Assembly: GCF_964204645.1 (NCBI RefSeq)
Contig: NC_134027.1
Coordinates: forward strand, 5,940,485-6,004,484
Length of the DNA stretch: 64,000 nucleotides
Reading direction: 5' to 3'
From: Tubulanus polymorphus
Taxonomy: Eukaryota; Nemertea; Palaeonemertea; Tubulaniformes; Tubulanidae
Shown: one piece after another, positions 33,901-45,200 of the stretch
Numbering within the stretch: position 1 is the first letter of the stretch
How the letters are laid out: the number at the start of each line of letters is the position of its first letter
Made by a program: the position numbers and the translations under genes
Notes under the pieces: generated by a model
What the model saw: only the letters and a program-made list of their open reading frames with translations
What the model was told of the DNA's origin: nothing
Databases searched by the model: none

Positions 33901-36900
33901 ACACGACGCACATGTTTGCCCATGTACACATCAGTAAGGTTAAGAAAAAGATTCCACTAAAAAACATTGTTGGTAATTTGTTGACAAATGTTACACATAA
34001 GATAGTGAATCTCAAGGCACGTGATTTATAGATTATTATTGTATAGGATTTTACCAGGGCGTCATTGGGGATGTGAACCTTTCACTGAATGAATTGAAAT
34101 TGTGGAAACAACATTAGTATATGTATTCCTATTCCAAAGTATTCCTATAATCCGTCATTCGATTATTAGCAGTTATGTTTTTGTTTAAGGGAAATCTTAT
34201 TTGTATTTTCTAAGGGAATTTGAATGAGGCAACATTTTCAAACAATTTCTGGTTATGTCTTTAATATTAACCCAATAGGATAATCATGGATGTATAAACT
34301 AGAGCTATAGTTTATACAGCCGTGATCCATTGTAGGGAGACATCAATGAAATTATTCTATAGCCAGGTGTATATGATGTTAGCATGTTCGGATTCACTGT
34401 TTGATAGTACAGCAGGGTATTAGCATTGTCTCCACTGGTCAATATATGAATCATTAATCAGGCAATACTACAGCTTACTTTCATCATGGACGTATCTAGT
34501 TTATACGTCCATGCTTTCATGCATAATGAAGCAATGTATTATTTCAACTCTGGACTCAGTGATATACAACACTGTATGGTAGCCACGGTAACATACATTA
34601 CATTCAGATGTGATGATAGATGGAGCAATTTGAAAGTTTAAAACGAGATTTATTAAGTTTCAAAAATTGTTAAAATGATGTTTCGGACTCTCACAAGAAA
34701 CCAACTATGATATCAACCGATGAAGACAATGCTACCTGTATGCCCTAGCTAGCCTATATGGGATATAGATATATTTTCAGAAGTATATGTGTGATTTTTT
34801 AAAGGACAAGGAATTTTTGATAATATTTATTTCATATGTGTATGTTTAAATGAATAAAATCCAATGTATACATAGGAGGTCCCCTTAATCAGCCTGTCTA
34901 CCAATAGCAATTGCCCATATAACAGGATGCCAAATTCATGTCTCCTAGGTTTAATTCCGGTATCACGTACTTATCTGTATTTTGACGGAATATGTTCTAT
35001 TATTGATGTGAGTGTGCACTTTATATATTCCAAAAAAAATCAAAACCAGAATAAAGCTGTAATGAAAACTTGTATTCATATTTTTCTCTTCCATCTAAGA
35101 TTGCATCTAAGATTCCATCTATTTTTCTCTTCCATCTGAGACTTCTCAGTTTCAGTCATCTGAACGTTTTCCCAACAAGATTTTCCTAGGAAGTTACCTA
35201 GGGTAAATGGCCTTAAGCAAATTTCAGTGAGTTTCATGGCATGAAAATTCAGGACCATGATTTAAAGACCAGGGGCCAGCTCACAGTTGTGAGTGAAGAT
35301 TTAACTCATGAGTAAACTCAATGAAAATGAACTGATTTTAGCTCTGAGTTAACTCACAACTGTGAAACTGTGGGCAGGATTTGTTCATCAGAACTAAATA
35401 TTCTTTCATTTATCCAAGAACTTTCCGTCTATCAGCTGAAATAATTGTGGGATTTTTAACATTCTACTGTTTCTAGTATTTATGTCTCAGGGTCTGGGCC
35501 TTGCTTTTCTATAATAAATAAAAGTAATAATAAAGTAAGTTTTATTTTTCCAGGTAACAGAACCGATGAATAATCCATTATCAGCTTGGTTGTTGATGAA
35601 CTCGACTAACTGCATTCTGACTGGTATTCCATCTACAATTGATCTCGGTGCTACCATATTACACTTTCGGACATGCTTCAATCAGAGTGCAGAGATCTGT
35701 CAAATGTCAGTAAAACTTACTGTGTCCATTGTGGCAGAAAAATCAAGCGAGAAGAATGATGAATCTGAAAACTGTTTTCAACATACACCTTTACTCATGG
35801 CAGAATTGATTCTGGTTGCTTCATACTATGAAGTCGATGTCTCTCATTGGATCCGTGTTTTGAAGCGAATGGCTCAATTTCTCCAGATACCCGTGAATCG
35901 TATGTCAATAAGGCCTGTGAAACATTACAAAATTAAAACGAATATAGAATATACAGTGCTTGCAATGGGTCCTGGAAACTCTTTGAGATACTCGAGTACA
36001 CAAGGAGTTGAACTTTTGTGGTACCTGCCGTGTGGTGTCATCAGTGAAATGAATAGCTTTACAAAAATATTGCAGCATAATGTAATTGAAGGCAGGATTC
36101 CATCCATAATTGGACATGATATTTCAAAATGGTTCGTTATATCGATCAGAAGAGAGCATGTATCCTTCCAAAAGAAAGTTAGGCGCTATCGGAGAGCAGT
36201 AACACAAACCATGTCATCATCAACACCAACCAGATTTACATCCAATGTTACGATGAGTCAGACATCAACTGGTGTGCATGCATCGAGCTCAATGGCTGGA
36301 ATAATACCTACGTCTTCACTTAATATCACAAATTCAGTGTCAAGCACTACAAACAATGTGAACCTGCCAAGTAACAGTATGCGTATTACTCCACCACTTC
36401 CACAAGAAAAGACCACAATATTCGCATCAAACTCCTCAACAGTTTTGAAAACTGCGTCTGTCACAATTTCAGCAACATGTAAGCATACAATTTTTCCAAC
36501 ACAAGTTTATCCTTCAAAAATTCCAACAAGTATTACCCTAACTGAAACGATACTCAGTAGTCTAAATACATCCTCGGTGGTGGGCCAAATTCATCCTTCA
36601 ACTCTTGCTTTTCAAGGGATTAGTTCACTGTCTAGTAGTATGGTTGATACATCCATTCAATATACCAAAACAACTTCATTACTATACTCGAGCAATTTAA
36701 CTGCAATGATGAATAGTGCAATGGAAGCAAGTTCTGATACCAGTAAATCAAATCAACTTGAAACCTTGAGTAATAGAATAAGAACATATTCATTGTCAGA
36801 TTCCTTACAAATGACTACACCAGTCTCCCATTCTGTATCAGTTTCCCCTTTATCATCAATAGCTCTCTTTGAATCAAGTTCTCTGCTGATAAGATCAGTT

Positions 36901-39460
36901 GCAATGTCAAGTGTAAATAGGGTATCTGTACCTTCTGCTGTAAGCCAGTCCTCCACGACGCCGTCCTTCACGATACCGTCCTCCACGACGCCATCCTCTA
37001 CAACACCATCCGCCATTACAGATTTATTGTCAATGATGACTTCATTTAAAGAAACAGAATCCATTATCGCAGTTTCTTCTAAATATACATCAGCTGTAAC
37101 TCAGTCAAATTCTATCATCTCCGATTGGGATAGTAGTGGTATATCCCTAATCTCAAATGTCTTCCAGACATCACCTATGGAATCAGGTGTCAGTAATTCG
37201 AGGACTGGTACCTCCAAAGTTTCCCCTAATTCGATATCATTTATGGAAACTTTCACTTTACTTGAAAGTTCATTGCACAGTATTATCCAGGCTTCGATAT
37301 CCACCCTGTCGATTGAATCAAGTGCATATTCATTCGATATGAATTCGACGTCAAGTTCATCGGTTCCATCATTGTCATTTAGTTATCCGTCCATCATAAG
37401 TTCTAATGAATTTATTCTATCATCCACTGCAAGCAAGGAAATGTTGACAACTCATGAATCAAATGTTAGTTATACATCAGCGACATCCACAAAATATTCA
37501 AGGTCTTATTCAATGAATCTGTCAACCTCAATATTTACTGCTTTTTCATCTGAACAGTGGAGAAGTTTCTCTTTCTCAGATAGCAGTAGAATGCTAACAA
37601 CTCAGGAAAAACATCAATCTAATTCATCTCATACTTTCAACCCTACATTTTCTGAGATTTTCACTGCTACATCTGTGAATAATTCATTGAAATCAACATT
37701 TTCCCCAACATTGGTAAAGCCATCAGAGTCGGTCTTTACTGAATCCACCTCATATTACGTGAAACCTTCAATTTTAGTATCAAGTTATTCAACATCGCAG
37801 TTGGATGCGTCACACTTTTCTCGCCCATCGTTTTCAACGCCATTACAATCAACACCATATATACCAGAAGAATTAACATCATTCTCAATGAAAGATTCTT
37901 CTACGTTTTCATCTGTTTCATCTACATTTTCATCAGTGGTTTCTTCCCCTATATTCAACGAATCGGTCATGTCTCATTCAACGACTAAAATCTTTCATAA
38001 TGTTAGCGCTATTGAAATGTCTTCATTGCCAATTGCTAAATCTAGCCAGCCTTTATTTACTAGTAGAGGTACAATTTCTTCATCACCCACTACTTCTAGC
38101 CACTCTATCAGCCCGTCTCTGGAAAAGGGATCATTATTAAGTAACAGTTACTCTACAAGCTTGATTACTTTCCAAAGCATGGTTCCTACCTCCAGCAGCA
38201 TTACTAATGAAATTATATGTAAGTATTAACTCATTCTTTAGAGCAGCAGCTACTTTTTCACAATACAAAAATAGAATATTCTTTAATATTTCTGAATTTT
38301 CAGCACCTTCAAATATACGGAGACCTTCTCTTGATAATCCTCTGAAGAAGCTACACGCCAGGATCGGGCATTATTTTCATTATATTGTCCCTGAAAATAC
38401 GTTCAGTGACACAACAGATGGTGGTACAAGACGTTTAACCTTGCTGTTGAAAGATGGAAATTATCGAAATTTAACAAAACAGTCGTGGATACAGTTCAAC
38501 GAATCATCTCAAACAATGATTGGACTTCCTTTAGACTCTGTGCTCATAAACGAAGTGCAACAATTCATCTTGATCGCTACAAATAGTCAACGATTAACCG
38601 TCGCAGATGCTTTCGTTATATCAATCAATGCTTCCAATTTTCGTGATTTTAATCACAAGTTTTCAGTGAAATTCAACACCACATATGATTTATTTGTACG
38701 AAGGCAAGTGAATTTACTGCGTCTGATCTCTCGATTAGCGTTGTACTTCGGCGACAGTGATCCATCAGCACTGGTAGTTAACTCATTGAAACGCGGTTCT
38801 GTGGAGTTGAACTTTAGTAATGGTTCAGTTTCGACAAATACCTGCGATCAAGTGGCGCTCGATAACTTGATTTCATTGTTAATATATAAAAATGGGACTG
38901 TTAACAAAAAGTTCATTTCAGAAATGGCACCTGAATATCCCGTGATGGGTGTAAAAGTGATAAAACTTGGGAATTGTGTCGCTAGTACCGCCTCTCCTAT
39001 AATTAATCCGGAAGACAGTGATAACCCAACTGTTGCCATAATCGTGCCCATTATAATTGTAATACTTGTCATAGTAATGATCGTTATTCTAATGATATGC
39101 TTGCACCGTCGTCGTGAACAGAAAGGTCGGTTATTGTTCGGGTATGAAGAGCGTCGTACGTACAATCCTGATCGTAAACCGGTGTTAATGCCGTACGATT
39201 GTGACCCCGCTAGTGTCGGCGGCGCCCCGTACAAACCACGACGACCGCTTACTTTTGACAACGAAGTATTCGAAGCTGAAATGGCTCCGCGTATTACATC
39301 ACAAACTCAGCCTCCTTCGCGACCAGACCCTCCGTCGTATAATATACCCTTGGATGATTTAGATGGCGGTAGAACATCAGCTGTCCCTCCTGGTAGTTTT
39401 AGTGATCTTCCACCTCCGTACAGAATTCCACCACCATACATCGAAAATACAAATGCTTAG
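30980..39460 (+). CDS. DAG1: Dystroglycan (alpha/beta precursor)
   Basis: Laminin/matrix receptor linking to dystrophin. Exons 30980-31240, 35554-38218 and 38304-39460 give 1360 residues. Residues 1 to about 32 are a signal peptide. A cadherin-like N-terminal region follows (LVK|VTEPM joins across intron 1 in phase 0), then an alpha-DGN-like region ending in a furin-type site KKVRRYRR at about 294. A Ser/Thr-rich mucin segment covers about 304-975, and a second cadherin-like domain has SWIQFNESSQ and GLPLDSV. The SEA-type region has the alpha/beta autocleavage sequence KRGSVELNFSNGS (cut G|S at about 1137-1138), matching the vertebrate RGSIVVEW-type site. Two cysteines (NTCDQ, GNCVA) match the beta-subunit disulfide. 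The membrane helix is about 1219-1243. The tail ends with PPPYRIPPPYIENTNA, two PPxY motifs for the dystrophin WW/EF region. The mucin segment is much longer than in human DAG1 (895 residues total). Confidence 0.93.
31444..31666. repeat. Long foldback palindrome in dystroglycan intron 1
   Basis: Two arms of about 100 bases, 31444 to about 31546 and about 31563-31666, are near-perfect reverse complements with a loop of about 16 bases (AGGACCTGTAACTCCC). Matching pieces include GTAGAGAGTCTAGATAATTC, ATCCATAGAAGCAAAAACAG and TAATGAGTAATATATATTTA. Only a handful of mismatches are visible, so the structure looks young. It could be a foldback transposon or an inverted duplication. Confidence 0.9.
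32898..34031 (+). CDS. DXD-motif glycosyltransferase nested in dystroglycan intron 1
   Basis: Intronless 377-residue type II membrane protein. A short cytoplasmic N-terminus is followed by one hydrophobic segment (about residues 17-36) and a lumenal catalytic domain. Hallmarks of the Gly_transf_sug/GT32 family (Och1, A4GALT and relatives) are visible: PKIIHQTWKDE at about 97-107, NRADAIRYFILYEFGG, and the nucleotide-sugar/metal motif YADID (DXD). A late GPMMFENV segment also fits. Donor and acceptor sugars cannot be read from sequence. It acts most likely in the Golgi. The ATG lies 10 bases after a strong acceptor (TTTTTTTTCAG, exon start 32888), so the 5' UTR is spliced. It has its own poly(A) signal at 34853. 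The whole gene sits within dystroglycan intron 1 on the same strand. Confidence 0.88.
   Translation: MVNNRIIWIPTSAIKSGFLILVALWIMLALGYIYHTYTMHQLAICPSSNPVPVVETRFSGTYTLNYPVYRYDVAAIIEQLKRVNHHPHRRKCPWQIPKIIHQTWKDEMIPIQFNKTISSMVANHPDWEYWFWSDALAEEFVRKRFPNYLHMYKNYPKAINRADAIRYFILYEFGGVYADIDMQSLRPLDELLDFHTFLIPEDHPVHTNVVFHLNRIPLNALMMSVPKHPIIKSVILHLAEFAKQKNVLWVAGPMMFENVLTKYEKTLASRTNVSLCDSIYLADWQQFIPQHSKNPPDIKFFRNKCKRIHTPKHREQCVILKQRKFIPKPIPPSAYTTHMFAHVHISKVKKKIPLKNIVGNLLTNVTHKIVNLKARDL
34032..35272 (+). other. 3' UTR of the nested gene and rest of dystroglycan intron 1
   Basis: No coding signal. Two related hairpins occur at about 34285-34330 and 34486-34514 (CATGGACGTAT, 7-base loop, ATACGTCCATG). AATAAA at 34853-34858 follows. 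Confidence 0.55.
34853..34858 (+). promoter_or_regulatory. Poly(A) signal of the nested glycosyltransferase
   Basis: AATAAA about 820 bases after the glycosyltransferase stop and inside dystroglycan intron 1. It would also be a potential premature cleavage site for dystroglycan pre-mRNA. Confidence 0.5.
35273..35376. mobile_element. Small palindromic MITE, GGGCCAGCTCACAGTTGTGAG ends
   Basis: GCTCACAGTTGTGAGT at the left pairs with ACTCACAACTGTGAAACTG at the right. It belongs to the same loose class as the elements at 26521 and 56612. It lies about 180 bases upstream of dystroglycan exon 2. Confidence 0.65.
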
Positions 39461-40374
39461 ATATATGTACATGTATATATTGTCAACGACTATTCATAAC
39501 GAATAACGATTTTAATTTGTTAATAATTGACGATAATCATGTTTTAACATCTGTAAAAATCATCTTTTATTTACCAATATTTTATTTACTTTCCATCTTC
39601 AATATTGCTCATAAAAAGTTAACTGAAATGTACATAATTGTTTATAACGGTATTCTAATGAAATGTTATAAAATAGAAACTAATAATGTACATAGATGAT
39701 TTATTGTGATTTGTGGATGTTTTTAAACTGGCTTCAGCTCCGCTATGTTCCAATAGGGTTGTATTAAAACGAATGGCACTTTTTCAATCCAGGTTCATAG
39801 GTTCGAATGTATGGTTTAAGTATTAGCCTTGTTATATATGTCCAGTGCCCGTTCCACTCGGGCATGTTGTATTTTTGTCGTATATTTCCTAAATCTTTGA
39901 GACAATGTTTTACGAACTGAAAATAAACTTTGAAAAATAATTATCTTTGTTTTGTATGTCTCTTGGAATTTACATTTAATGCGTTCTGTTACATCAACGC
40001 TGAATATTTTTTTTCGAGGATTTCCTGCAGCAGAGTACCATTAGACGCATGTATTCCGGCATTTTCGAAACGGTTTAGGTTTTCATAAAAATACGGGTAG
40101 TTCTTGAGATTTATCATTAACGATCTGAATGACATTTATCTGATTTTTTGTTTTCATTTGTATATATAGAGCACATGATTTTGTCCTCGCGTCATATAGA
40201 ACCGGTACAGATAAAACAAACAGGTCGACAAAATTAATTCCACGATGCTATGTTAAACGTATGCGACCTCGTCTATTGATATACAACGATTAACTCTATA
40301 CTACCAACTGTTCTGGTTTCTGTTTCGCACATGACACTCGTCAACTCTTTCGGATTACTTATCGATATTTGAAT
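39461..40374. other. Dystroglycan 3' UTR and spacer
   Basis: AT-rich. A poly(A) signal AATAAA lies at 39922-39927. No promoter motif is recognisable before the pantothenate-kinase-like gene and no open frame is convincing. Confidence 0.55.
39922..39927 (+). promoter_or_regulatory. Poly(A) signal of dystroglycan
   Basis: AATAAA about 460 bases after the dystroglycan stop codon. Confidence 0.5.
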
Positions 40375-41472
40375 ATGGCAGACTGTAACCAGAAATTCTT
40401 CAATGTTGATGAACTAATTCTTCCAATTCAAATGTCCGATAAAAAGACAATATTTTCTTTCGACATGGGAGGCTCATTGTGTAAAATTGCATATGCTGTG
40501 CCTTCGGAGGAAGATAACAAGCGGACGAAGATATGTATGCTGACTTTTGAGAACCACGATTTCCGAGAAGCCGCGGAATTCATGAAGGCTGAAATTATCG
40601 AAAAGGGAAGAAAAGACACTGAAATTCAAGCAATCGGCTTGGGCATAGGTAGTCGCACAGATAAGCAAACGTTTCGCGAGGTTGTCAAAGTTGAAGCGGA
40701 GCTTTCAGATGAGTTTCAAGCATTTTCGACCGCATTTTCGTACATGCTGAAAAACATGAAAGAGGAAGATTATCTTCACCCGTATACTGATGTTCAGCTA
40801 CCACCGAGAGATGCAATGGGATACCCGCCTTTATCCCAGAGACTTCTTAGAATTTCGGAGGAAATCAAAAGTCGAAAGAGTATTTACCCGGCGCTTCTTG
40901 GATTTTGTGGCTCTGGACTTGGTTTCTTGGCTGTTGATGAAAATGGTGAATTTGAAATATGTGGTGGCAGCATGAAAGCGGGTTTGTTTTACCTGGCAAT
41001 GGGGTGTCAGTTAACTGGTGTAAAATCTTACGACGAGTTATACGAATTAGCAGAAAAAGGAGATGCTACGGTAATCAACACAACCATACTTGATTTCCAG
41101 AACGTCGAAGATTACGGCGAACACAACATCAGCAAGATGACCGATTCGATGCCGTTTGTTTTCGAAGCGGTGCCGTTTGGCAATATCATCCGTAAGAAAG
41201 TTTCCAATCCGAAAAAAGAAGACCTTGCTCGAGCTCTGCTGCACGCGACGTGTGAAGAGATAGTCACGTGGAGTACCGTAATTGCGCGTGAATTCAGAAC
41301 CAATACTATTTATCTGGCTGGGAGTTTCCTAAAGAATAATGAATTAGCCAAGAAGTATCTCGAACGTTTACCGATGATAAGTGCATACTTCGGAGAACCC
41401 ATTCGTATTCGATATATCAAATTCGAACCCTACATGGGTGTCTTGGGTGCTTTAATATCGAAACTTATCTAG
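40375..41472 (+). CDS. Pantothenate-kinase-family protein, divergent
   Basis: Intronless, 365 residues from the ATG at 40375; the same frame reads six bases further upstream but without an ATG. Eukaryotic type II pantothenate kinases phosphorylate pantothenate in the first step of CoA synthesis. Family features seen: the ATP phosphate loop FSFDMGGSLCKIAYA near residue 30, a GFCGSGLGFLAVDENGEFE strand pair, a GGSMKAGLFYLAMG stretch where typical PanKs have a longer glycine-rich GGG motif, LTGVKSYDELYELAEKGD, and a C-terminal YLAGSFLKNN...YMGVLGAL. The usual glycine-rich segment and DIYGGDY block are degenerate, so catalysis is uncertain. Human PANK4 is a known case of a PanK-like domain without kinase activity. 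The lack of introns among intron-rich neighbours suggests a retrocopy origin. Confidence 0.82.
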   Translation: MADCNQKFFNVDELILPIQMSDKKTIFSFDMGGSLCKIAYAVPSEEDNKRTKICMLTFENHDFREAAEFMKAEIIEKGRKDTEIQAIGLGIGSRTDKQTFREVVKVEAELSDEFQAFSTAFSYMLKNMKEEDYLHPYTDVQLPPRDAMGYPPLSQRLLRISEEIKSRKSIYPALLGFCGSGLGFLAVDENGEFEICGGSMKAGLFYLAMGCQLTGVKSYDELYELAEKGDATVINTTILDFQNVEDYGEHNISKMTDSMPFVFEAVPFGNIIRKKVSNPKKEDLARALLHATCEEIVTWSTVIAREFRTNTIYLAGSFLKNNELAKKYLERLPMISAYFGEPIRIRYIKFEPYMGVLGALISKLI

Positions 41473-42208
41473 GGTTTATGTTATTCAGTAACTTGTCTGT
41501 GGTTTAGTTTCACGACTTCGGATATTTTCACAAAGCCCATCCGATTGTAAAAAAGCTCACCACCAACGATTAGGTAACTAATAGGGTTTACGGCTGCTAC
41601 TCTGTTGGGACAGTCTTTCATGTAGTAATTTAGTAAGTAATAGACATGGAAACTGAGAAAAACTCCAAATTATTGTATATACATGTATCATTAAATTTGT
41701 CTCAACGTGTAATCACAGTTGAAGAGTAATTATTACTCAGCTCCTTAATAAATCCTAGTGAAAGACGTACTCGAAAGGCTTTAGTAAATTGCTTCTTACA
41801 ATCATAAAGCTTATTGACAGTCACAAAGCAGTCGTCGATACTCATTCCTTGCACCTACCCTCCGCTCCGTCTGAAAGTCTGAAGTTGGCGCCCTGCCGCC
41901 TTTTGGCCATGCACCGATCCGCCTCCTCGCGCGGGGAAGAATGAGCATCTCGAAGTGCGGTGGTCGAGGAGACTTTGAGGTACGATTGCAAAGAAAGCTC
42001 GGACCACACCTGTACTCTGTATAACGGTTGAATACTACGCAGTCCAATGAACATTTTTTGCCAAAAATATCCAAGAAAATACAGCGTGCCACTAGCGGTG
42101 GATGTCGTAAATTGTTAGAGATTGAATTGAATTTATATACTGTAGTATGCTCTGGCAGTTGAATATTAGACTGGTACCGGTGGGCACGCTACGAGCACTA
42201 AATTCAAG
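41473..42208. other. Spacer with GC-rich island before Acinus
   Basis: A poly(A) signal AATAAA at 41747-41752 closes the kinase-like gene. From about 41840 to 42060 the sequence becomes distinctly GC-rich (for example CCGCCTCCTCGCGCGGGG), against an AT-rich background. It lies 150-370 bases upstream of the Acinus ATG, so a promoter is the simplest reading. Antisense open frames of 70-93 codons in it show no domain. I compared it from memory with U1-U6, 7SK, SRP, RNase P and MRP RNAs and saw no match. Confidence 0.5.
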
Positions 42209-45200
42209 ATGGCGGACTGGCAGAACGATGCCTTGTTAATCGATGGCCGGCCTATAAGCGAACTTCGAGTGGTTGATCTCAAAAAAGAACTCGAAAAACG
42301 GGGTTTGAATAAAAGTGGTACCAAGAAAGACCTGTTAGAACGACTTACACAGGTACTGCTAAAAATAGTCGATATTCGCTTGTACAAAGTCAGACAATTG
42401 TGTGGACTGGAAACCGAGCGAGGCTAAATCTCGGATTCGGAAGTGGATTTGCCAATAATTTGGCTCTAGTTAACGCTGTATTTTGGCTTATACATAATTT
42501 GCAAAATTAGTTTTTGGATCTTCTGCAATTTAGTGTCCCTTGTTCATAGCTAGTTTGAACCCGAACAATAAACTGTCCATAATTACACTGAAGCAGAAAT
42601 GGCAAAAGGTGACCTCAAATACGCAGTTTGAGTATGGGCTAGACCCCTCAATCCCCTATTCACTAATTATCTAGTCAATTCAAACGCTGGGTTCGGACAG
42701 GTTTATGAGACATTGGTTACGCTACATCCTACATGCTACAGCTAATTTCCTTGGGCATAGCAAACTCAACTCAAACTCTTTCGACTTCCTAATTTTAATA
42801 CTTTACTCAGAAGTGGTAATCTTCTTTTTTGCAGTTTCTGAAAACTCAAGCTGATGATGAAGACACAGATATTGAGGAAGATGCAGAAAATGGTGATGAT
42901 AATGGAGATGATGATAAAACTGAAGAAGTAAAGAGACCTGGTAGTTCATCATCTAGATCATCTTCGAAATCATCTTCCTCTCATTCAAGGTATATGTCTA
43001 TAATCAAGGGTCACTTCTGAGTGTGTTTCGAGGATTGAATACGATGACATTGTGTTGGTCAGAAGTAATTGTTTTTCCTGGAAACCTATACGGTTTGGCA
43101 TAAAATAAAATTTAAGTTATGCAAAAATTTATCACGTTATTCATCTAAGATCAACAAGATTCTAAGAAATATATTGCTGATGATATTTCATGATCTATTT
43201 CCTTACAAAAGTCTGATTGATTTTTTTGTTGTATTCATTCATAGATCATCAGGGAAATCTCGATCTGCCTCAAGATCTCCTTCTCCAAAACAAATTACGA
43301 GTATACAACCGAAGATGACTAAAGAGAAGTCCAGGTAGGAATCGGCAAAATAATGATAATCAACAGAAAAAATTTCCCTTCTGTGTTATCGATTTTATCT
43401 TGTATCTAGGTCAAGATCACCGAGCTCTGATGGGTCGTCCGGATCGGAATCAGATTCAGGATCATCGCGTTCTCCCTCCCCGAAACGATCAGTTGTCAGT
43501 AGTGTCAAGAAGCCTACTTTACAAATGAAAAAAGATGAGGTATAAACCAACAACAAATAAAATACGAAACTGCTGAGAAATTTCATTTTTACATTCACAA
43601 ATATTGTTTTGAAAATTTGATTTCCTCTGAAAAGAAATGTGTGGCCATTTATAGATGATAATTGAAATTTCATTTCTTGTATAGCTCGATGATGCAGCTG
43701 AAGACAGCTTCCATTCAGCTCTAAATGAAAGCACAGAAAAACCAAGGTAAAAGAAAATATCCCACATTGAAAGTGTTGTGAATATCAGGGATGATATACA
43801 TGTGAGAAATGTGAAAATTTCTGAAAAGTATTATTTTGTGAGAAGGATGTGAAAAAAATGTGAAAACTTCTACAGGAAATCATGTTAATTTTTTTGAAAA
43901 TTCTTGCCAGAAAATCTTTTTTTGAAAATGGCAATGTAAACATTTCAGAATCTTGTATCTCATCCCTGTAATATTCTAAATTGAGCCAGAGAAAAGTTTT
44001 TATGATCATCATTATTTTACGCATATCATCATTTCTTTCTTAGACATCTGGATATTGAAATAGATGAAGAAACACCGGTTGAAAAAGTGGATAAGAATCA
44101 AGAGGAGGCGAATGTAGAGGCAGCAGCGGAAGAGAAAGAAGATGGTGATATAAATGAAGAAGAAACGCCGACAACGAATCCGGAAGAGAGCGGCGAAAAT
44201 GAGATAGCAAAGATCAAAACTGAGGATGATATGGAAGAAGGGGAGATAAAAGATAGTCAGTCATCTAGTAATTTACTGAAGATTAAACAGGTAAATATCA
44301 TTGCAGGCTCGTTTTCCGTTTTCATTAATCATGAGGGAAGGAGTCAAAAGAACTTCAATTACGATTTAGAAAGCCATTTATCAATAGGTTGTTATTCATT
44401 TGTATTAAACTGGTATCTTATTATCTATTCTAGTGGTCCATTTAGATAATGATGAGGGTATTTTCATGGGAATGTATTTAATTTAGATTTGTGTCTATCT
44501 AGATTTCCATTTTATTCGCGTATGAAAATCTTAATTTATAACGAAGTGAACATTTTTGATCGCTAATGTAATTAAATAGTTCATTTATGAAAGAAAACTC
44601 CTTCCCTCAAACATTGTACTCAATTCACTATTTCCGGTATTGTATAGTTGACTGCAAGCACTGGGGGTTGATTCATACCAAGCAATCGTTCGAGCTACAT
44701 ATATTGTGGATGACACGCCAGTCTGCCCTTGTCCCCTCCCGACGCCTGTTTAGTAGTGTCCGCCTGATCTTTCGTCAGCCGTCTCGCCGATGCCATCATC
44801 AATCCGATGATCGCAGTAGATGTACAACGCTCGTACTTCACTGCGCATGTTTTGAAGTCACGACGAGGACTATTTGAGAGAATGCATCATTGCCAGTCGT
44901 ACGAACTATTTTCATCAAGAAAGTTGCCGTTGGTTGATTTATTGCGTTAGACCAGAACAGAAGATATTGTCGCTGATCAACCGAAGTTGTGAACTTAAAA
45001 GATCTGGAAAATGTTGGATACGTGTCTTGTTAACTGTTTGCGAATTCAGTTGGTTTTCTGATTGTGTTATAAGTGACTTGTTAAGCAAGGACAGTAAGCT
45101 GCCTCAGAATAAATTGCGCATCGTTAACTTACAACGTCATACTGTGGTTCAGGATTCAGATGATACATCCATCGCGCATCAATAAGAACTGTGAATTGCG

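Noticed and set aside
38848-39261. 137-codon open frame on the minus strand
   Set aside because: It lies antisense to the conserved dystroglycan membrane/tail region; composition reflects the opposite strand and no domain is seen.
41811-42092. 93-codon minus-strand frame over the GC-rich island
   Set aside because: Low-complexity Arg/Pro composition expected from GC-rich DNA; no domain.
44587-45185. Two adjacent frames of about 100 codons in Acinus intron 6
   Set aside because: No recognisable domain and no in-phase splice signals joining them to Acinus exons; retained only as context for a possible internal promoter.
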